Shown: positions 59,685 to 64,000 of the stretch, one piece after another
How positions within the stretch are numbered: position 1 is the stretch's first letter
Layout: each line of letters begins with the position of its first letter
The notes under the pieces: generated by a model
Databases searched by the model: none
What the model was told of the DNA's origin: nothing
What the model saw: the letters and a program-made list of their open reading frames with translations, nothing else
Translations under genes and position numbers: made by a program
NCBI GenBank assembly: GCA_963699495.1
Contig: CAVOUB010000008.1
Location: 310,001-374,000, forward strand
Direction: 5' to 3'
From: JAIBJN01 sp963699495
Lineage (GTDB): Bacteria; Actinomycetota; Thermoleophilia; Gaiellales; Gaiellaceae
Length of the DNA stretch: 64,000 nt

Positions 59685-60356
59685 ATGATCCTCGCCGACC
59701 TGCATATGCACACGGAGCACTCGCACGACTGCGCCATCCCGGTCGAGGAGCTGCTCGACCACGCCGAGCGGATCGGCCTCGGCGCCATCGCGATCACCGA
59801 CCACAACGTCTTCTCGGGCGCGCAGGAGGCCGTGGAGCTCGCCCGCGGCCGTGCGCTGACGGTCATTCCGGGAGAGGAGGTGAAGACCGACGCCGGCGAG
59901 GTGATCGGGCTCTTCCTCAGCGAGGAGATCCCGCGCGGCATGCCGATGGCCGACACGATCGCCGCCATTCGCGAGCAGGGAGGCATCGTCTACGTCCCCC
60001 ATCCCTTCGACCGGCTGCACACGATTCCCGACGCCCGGACGCTCCACCGCCACCTGGCCGAGATCGACGTGTTCGAGGTCTACAACGCCCGCCTCCTCTT
60101 CGAGGGCTACAACGACGAGGCGATGCGCTTCGCGCGGAAGTACAACCTGACGATGGGCGCCGGGTCCGATGCGCACGTGCTCCAGGGCGTCGGCACCGGC
60201 CTCGTCCGCCTGCGCGCCTTCAAGACCCCCGAGGAGTTCCTCATCAGCCTGCGGAGCGCCGAGATCGTCCGTCGCCCGAAGTCGCTGCTCTACCTCCAGG
60301 GCCTGAAGTGGGTCGCCCAGGCGCGCGAGCGGCGGACCAAGGCATCGGTCCGGTAG
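59685..60356 (+). CDS. PHP-domain metal-dependent phosphoesterase
   Basis: A 223-residue protein from ATG 59685. DLHMHTEHSHDC is PHP motif I; AIAITDHNVFSG is motif II; VIPGEEVKT is motif III; and AGSDAHVLQGV the last motif. Family members cleave nucleotide or small phosphoesters. It follows the glycosyltransferase directly. A role in inositol-phosphate or nucleotide turnover is only a guess. Confidence 0.9.
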   Translation: MILADLHMHTEHSHDCAIPVEELLDHAERIGLGAIAITDHNVFSGAQEAVELARGRALTVIPGEEVKTDAGEVIGLFLSEEIPRGMPMADTIAAIREQGGIVYVPHPFDRLHTIPDARTLHRHLAEIDVFEVYNARLLFEGYNDEAMRFARKYNLTMGAGSDAHVLQGVGTGLVRLRAFKTPEEFLISLRSAEIVRRPKSLLYLQGLKWVAQARERRTKASVR

Positions 60357-60395
60357 GAGGAGGCCGAGGGGACCCCGAATACCGTCCGCGACCCC

Positions 60396-60980
60396 GTGCC
60401 TGTGTCCGCTGACGACATCTCCGAGCGCTACCTGAAGAAGGCGATCGCCGAGATCAACGATCTCGGCCACGAGATCGCCCAGACGGCGGGCGCCGAGCGG
60501 GTCCCCGTGCTCGGATCCGGCCATCCGCTGGCCGACATCATGCTGCTCAAGCACACGCCCCAGACCGCGGAGATCCACGAAGGCGTGGCGTTCTTCGGCC
60601 GCTCCGGACAGGCGGTCCTGAAGTCGATCCAGCGGCTCCACGTCGACCCAATGGCGATCTACGGGACGAACTACCTCAAGTTCGAAGGGGTCGAAGACGA
60701 GGACGCCCAGCGCTGGCTGGCGCGGGAGCTGCACGTGGTTCAACCCAAGATCGTCGTGGTCATGGGGCAAGATGCGCGGGCATGCCTGAACGCCGTCAGG
60801 TTCCCCCTCGCGACGGAAGTGGAGGACCGCTCGGGGGAGATCCAGCGCTTCACGCCGACGATCGACGCCCTGTTGACCCCGGACGTCGACGAGTCGCTGG
60901 ACGAACAGAAGTCGAAGCGGGCCTTCTGGGAGGCGTTCAAGGCTCTCGGCCCCTGGTGGTCCGAGCTGCCGCCCTACTAG
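60396..60980 (+). CDS. Uracil-DNA-glycosylase-fold protein lacking catalytic motifs
   Basis: A 194-residue protein from GTG 60396. PVLGSGHPLADIMLL, EGVAFFGRSGQAVLKSIQRL, AIYGTNYLKF and VQPKIVVVMGQDARACLNAV align with the family 4/5 UDG core. The family GEAPG loop reads KHTPQ, the HPS/HPA loop reads TPTID, and the four iron-sulfur cysteines are missing. Activity on uracil is therefore doubtful. It overlaps the downstream membrane gene by 25 bases. Confidence 0.78.
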   Translation: MPVSADDISERYLKKAIAEINDLGHEIAQTAGAERVPVLGSGHPLADIMLLKHTPQTAEIHEGVAFFGRSGQAVLKSIQRLHVDPMAIYGTNYLKFEGVEDEDAQRWLARELHVVQPKIVVVMGQDARACLNAVRFPLATEVEDRSGEIQRFTPTIDALLTPDVDESLDEQKSKRAFWEAFKALGPWWSELPPY

Positions 60981-61675
60981 CGGTCCTGACGCTCCTCGCC
61001 GTCTACTACGGCGTCTCGGAGTCGCTCTTCAACCTCTCGACGTGGGGCGACGTCGCCTTCGTCGGGCTCCTGCTCATCCCGGCGTTCTTCTCGCTCACCT
61101 GGCTCGCGCTCCCGTTGTGGCAGGCTGCGGCGCCCAGCGCGCTCGCGGGGGGCGTCGTCGCACTCGTCCTCATGGCCGTCCTCTTCGAGCTCACGGGGCT
61201 CGACGTCGCCGCGAACTTCGTCAAGTTCGCCGCGGTGACGCTCGCAGGCTGGTGGTTTCTCGCCTTCTTCGAATCGGTGAGCTGGGTGCTGCTCGTCTCC
61301 CTGCTGATCATCCCGGTGGACACGTACTCCGTCTTCCAGGGGCCGACGAAGGTGATCGTCGAGGAGCAGCCGCAGATCTTCGATGCGCTCTCGATCGCGT
61401 TCCCCCTCCCCGGCGAGCACAACTCGGCGCAGCTCGGCCTCCCGGACGTCCTCTTCTTCGCCCTCTTCCTGGGCGCGACCGTCCGCTTCTCGCTCCGCCC
61501 CGGGCTGACGTGGGTGCTGATGACCCTCTCGTTCGGGGCGACGCTCGCGCTCGCGGTCGGCTTCGAGATCAGCGGGCTGCCGGCGCTGCCCCTCCTGTCG
61601 GCGGCCTTCATCGTCGCCAACGGCGACCTGATCTGGCGGCAGATGCGCTCGCCGCCGCCCTCGGAGCCGCAGTGA
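60956..61675 (+). CDS. Polytopic membrane protein
   Basis: About 239 residues from GTG 60956, translated from inside the 3' end of the UDG-like gene. About six helices (VAFVGLLLIPAFFSLTWLAL, ALAGGVVALVLMAVLFELTG, FFESVSWVLLVSLLIIPVD, LFFALFLGATVRFSLRPG, WVLMTLSFGATLALAVGFEI). The loop YSVFQGPTKVIVEEQPQIFD lies between helices four and five. The family is not recognised. Its stop overlaps the phosphoesterase GTG. Confidence 0.72.
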   Translation: MVRAAALLAVLTLLAVYYGVSESLFNLSTWGDVAFVGLLLIPAFFSLTWLALPLWQAAAPSALAGGVVALVLMAVLFELTGLDVAANFVKFAAVTLAGWWFLAFFESVSWVLLVSLLIIPVDTYSVFQGPTKVIVEEQPQIFDALSIAFPLPGEHNSAQLGLPDVLFFALFLGATVRFSLRPGLTWVLMTLSFGATLALAVGFEISGLPALPLLSAAFIVANGDLIWRQMRSPPPSEPQ

Positions 61676-62424
61676 GGGTCGCGGCGCTCTACGACGTCCA
61701 CGGGAACCTGCCCGCGCTCGAGGCCGTGCTGGCGGAGGTCGAGGCGCTCGAGGTGGACGCGGTGGTGGTGGGCGGCGACGTCGCCATCGGGCCGATGCCC
61801 GCGGAGTCGCTCGACCGCCTGCTCTCGCTCGGGGAGCGCGCGCTCTTCCTGCGCGGCAACGGCGACCGGGAGATCGCGGCGGATCCCCCCGGAGCGGGCA
61901 GCGGGCTCTGGGTCGAGCGCACCCGCTGGTCCGCAGCGCAGCTGGCGCGCGGCCAGCGCGCCTGGCTCGCCGCGCTGCCGGACACGCAATCCGTCGAGGT
62001 TGACGGTCTCGGCCCGGCCCTCTTCTGCCACGGCTCGCCGCGAAGCGACGAGGAGATCCTGACGAGGATCTCGCCGGAGGCACGGGTGGCGGCGGCCCTG
62101 ACCGGAGTCGTGGAGGACGTGGTCGTCTGCGGCCACACCCACGTCCAGTTCGATCGGAAGGCGGCGGGCAAGCGCCTGGTGAACGCCGGCAGCGTCGGCA
62201 TGCCGTATGAAGCCCGGCCCGGCGCCTACTGGGCGCTGCTCGGCCCGAACGTGGAGCTGCGTCGGACGCCGTACGACCTCGAGGCAGCCGCCGCCGCGAT
62301 CCGTGCGACCGGGTTCCCTGGAGCCGATGAGCTGGCCGCGGAGAACGTCCTCACGGTCCCGAGCGCCGAGGAGGCCACCGAGCAGTTCGAGCGCCTCGCC
62401 CAGGCCGCGGACGCCCCCAAGTAA
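61672..62424 (+). CDS. Metallophosphoesterase (calcineurin-like)
   Basis: A 250-residue enzyme from GTG 61672. VAALYDVHGNLPALEAVLAE, VVVGGDVAIGPMP, FLRGNGDRE, LFCHGSPR and VVCGHTHVQFD are the metal ligand motifs in order of the YfcE/MPE family. The C-terminus is helical. The phosphodiester or protein substrate is unknown. It overlaps the membrane gene stop (GTGA) and converges with the RlmD-type gene. Confidence 0.9.
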   Translation: MRVAALYDVHGNLPALEAVLAEVEALEVDAVVVGGDVAIGPMPAESLDRLLSLGERALFLRGNGDREIAADPPGAGSGLWVERTRWSAAQLARGQRAWLAALPDTQSVEVDGLGPALFCHGSPRSDEEILTRISPEARVAAALTGVVEDVVVCGHTHVQFDRKAAGKRLVNAGSVGMPYEARPGAYWALLGPNVELRRTPYDLEAAAAAIRATGFPGADELAAENVLTVPSAEEATEQFERLAQAADAPK

Positions 62425-62431
62425 CAGTCTG

Positions 62432-63815
62432 TTACTTCGGAAGGTCGTCCGCCAGCGTGAACAGCGCCACGGCCTCGATGTGCGGCGTGTGGGGGAACAT
62501 GTCCACCGGCCTCACGCGCTCGAGCGTGTAGCCGAAGTCGTTGACGAGCTCCTTGGCGTTCCCGGCCAGAGTGGTCGGGTTGCAGGAGACGTAGACGAGC
62601 CGCGGCGCCTGGAGCTCGCCCACCCGGCGAACTGCCTTCCCGGCCAGGCCCGCTCGCGGGGGGTCGACGACGACCACGTCGGGCGGGCCGGCGCGACTGC
62701 GGAGCTCGTCGAGGTCGCGGGCGACGTCGCCGGCGAAGAAGGCGCCGTTGGCGATCCCGTTCAGCTGGGCGTTCTCGACGGCGCACGCGATCGACTCCTC
62801 CGAGTACTCGATCCCCCAGACCGTCAGCGCGTCGCGGGCCAGCGTGAGGCCGATCGTCCCGATCCCGCAGTAGAGGTCGTAGACGGTCTCCTCCCCGGTC
62901 AGCGCCGCGTACTCGGCGGCGAGGGAGTAGAGCACCTCGCACATCTCCGTGTTCGTCTGCAGGAAGGCGTTCGGGCGCACCCGGAAGCGCAGGCCGAGGA
63001 TCTGCTCCTCGATTGCCTCGTCGCCCCACAGGAGGTCGGTAGGGAGATTCGTCACCTCCGCCGGGGAGTCGTTCACGGCCCACTGGACCGAGCGCACCTC
63101 CGGAAACGCCTGCAGCGCCGCGACGAGGCTCTCGCCACCGGCCAGGTCGCCGGGGGCGGTGACGAGGACGACGAGCGCCTGGCCGGTGTTCCGGCCTTCG
63201 CGGACGACGAGGTGGCGGAGGTACCCCTCCTGCTTCTCCTGGTCGTAGGCGGGCAGGCCCTCGGCGCGCGCCCAGGCCTTCGCCGCCTCGCGGATGCCGT
63301 TGCCGAGGTCGGTCGTGAGCCAGCAGCGCTCGACGTCGAGCACCTCGTCCCAGCGGCCCGCGCGGTGGAAGCCGAGGCCGACCGTGCCGTCCGCGAGCGT
63401 CGTGAAGGAGTACTCCAGCTTGTTCCGGTAGTGGAAGACCGACGTCGCGGGCACGGCCGGCTCGAGCTCGAGCTCGGAGAAGCCGCCGATCCGCCGGAGC
63501 GCGTCGGCGACCTGCTGCGCCTTGGCGTCGAGCTGCGCCTCGTAGGCGAGATCCTGAAAGCGGCAGCCGCCGCAGTCCGGGTAGTGCGGCACAGGGCGCG
63601 TCGACCCGCGGCGCGCCCGGCTCGACGACCTCGACCGCCACGGCCTCGGCGTGACTCCGCTTCACCTTCGTGATGCGCGCGCGCACGAGGTCGCCGGGGA
63701 GCGCGCGGTTGACGAAGACGACGAAGCCGTTCAGACGGGCGACGCCGCGGCCGCCGTAGGCGAGCGAGTCGACGCGGAGCTCGAGCTCCTGGTCCTTCTT
63801 GACGGGCGCGGCCAT
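62432..63815 (-). pseudogene. RlmD/TrmA-type 23S rRNA (uracil-C5) methyltransferase, frameshifted
   Basis: From ATG 63815 a TRAM domain (DSLAYGGRGVARLNGFVVFV, LPGDLVRARITKVKRS) runs to RVDAPC. The rest is in another frame: PHYPDCGGCRFQDLAYEAQ with the iron-sulfur cysteines, VYDLYCGIGTIGLTLA (SAM site) and VVVDPPRAGLAG, then VYVSCNPTTLAGN with the catalytic Cys. One surplus base at about 63590 (TGT G CCG) explains the switch. The intact protein would methylate U1939 or a related site in 23S rRNA. Confidence 0.9.
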
Positions 63816-63855
63816 TCCGGGAGCCTAGCCTCCCCGCGCACGTATCATCGGTCTC

Positions 63856-64000
63856 ATGTTCAAGGGGCTCGTGGCCCGCCTCAAGCGTCGCCGCACGCCG
63901 CTCTCCGACGAAGGAGCTCGCCGAGCAGGAGGCGATCCGCCGCCAGGCCGAGCAGGAGATGCGACGCGCCGAGGCCAGCATGGCTCAGCAGCGCCAGCAC
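63856..64000 (+). CDS. Partial gene, coiled-coil-type protein, probably frameshifted
   Basis: Frame from ATG 63856 (FKGLVARLKRRRTPLSDE) changes at about 63911-63913. In the next frame the sequence ELAEQEAIRRQAEQEMRRAE follows smoothly to ASMAQQRQH at the window end. One surplus base (GAC GAA G GAG or GAC GA-A-G GAG) explains it. A short basic-then-charged helical protein is all that can be said. No family is recognised. Confidence 0.55.
   Translation, partial: MFKGLVARLKRRRTPLSDEGARRAGGDPPPGRAGDATRRGQHGSAAPA

Noticed and set aside
1..64000. CRISPR array, insertion sequence, prophage or integrase
   Set aside because: No regular direct-repeat array, transposase or phage gene was seen; the window looks like stable chromosome.

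Overview
The window is high-GC, densely packed actinobacterial chromosome. The presumed lineage is Thermoleophilia (Gaiellales or Solirubrobacterales-like). This rests on gene order and families: enolase next to FtsB/DivIC and DUF501, a dnaK-grpE-dnaJ-hspR-clpB operon, an Ino1/phosphatidylinositol-phosphate synthase locus, a BldC-like HTH-REC protein and many GTG starts. It is inference; no 16S or marker tree could be run.

Layout. 1-5.2 kb: a partial methyltransferase, a 7Fe ferredoxin, a Rieske protein, DUF309, a cytochrome c maturation set (ccdA, ccmH, ccmG/tlpA) and an L,D-transpeptidase. 5.2-11.4 kb: a fused membrane spermidine synthase, a multi-GAF SpoIIE phosphatase, a PAP2 protein and an HTH-receiver regulator. 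11.5-22.7 kb: a long minus-strand housekeeping run, listed in transcription order: rplY, pth, mfd, a SurA/PrsA-like foldase, mazG, eno, pyk, ftsB, DUF501 and two small genes. 22.7-25.3 kb: mostly uncharacterised small genes. 25.5-32.3 kb (minus): metG, tatD, rsmA, ispE, a small membrane gene, tRNA-Gln(TTG), glmU and prs. 32.4-40.7 kb: an AbrB-zinc-ribbon protein, an M23 peptidase, a ROK kinase with rsmI, an LCP protein, an FmdB-like protein, a GT-C membrane enzyme and psuK-psuG. 40.7-45.2 kb: a ruined alpha-amylase gene and small metabolic genes. 45.2-51.6 kb: the heat-shock operon. 51.6-54.2 kb: a PLP decarboxylase and an EamA exporter. 54.3-62.4 kb (plus): moaA, then an inositol-lipid locus (PAP2, CDP-alcohol phosphatidyltransferase, a ribbon-helix-helix/inositol-phosphate synthase ORF, glycosyltransferase, PHP), a UDG-like protein, a membrane protein and a phosphoesterase. 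62.4-64 kb: a frameshifted RlmD-type methyltransferase and a partial gene.

The most interesting item is at 56.85-58.38 kb. Two ribbon-helix-helix DNA-binding repeats are in frame with inositol-3-phosphate synthase, and the start lies in an array of near-palindromic ACTGCTAGCAGT-like sites. This suggests a biosynthetic enzyme that carries, or is translated with, its own repressor. The flanking genes could turn its product into phosphatidylinositol lipids.

A second theme is broken reading frames. ccmH, a membrane gene at 9.85 kb, the RlmD-type gene and the last gene each carry one single-base-type frameshift, all in the same sense. The amylase gene has lost internal blocks. Consensus or assembly error is as likely as real decay. 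No stretch above 300 bases lacks a called feature; the longest intergenic gaps are 21127-21396 (possible structured RNA) and 23354-23609 (one palindrome).
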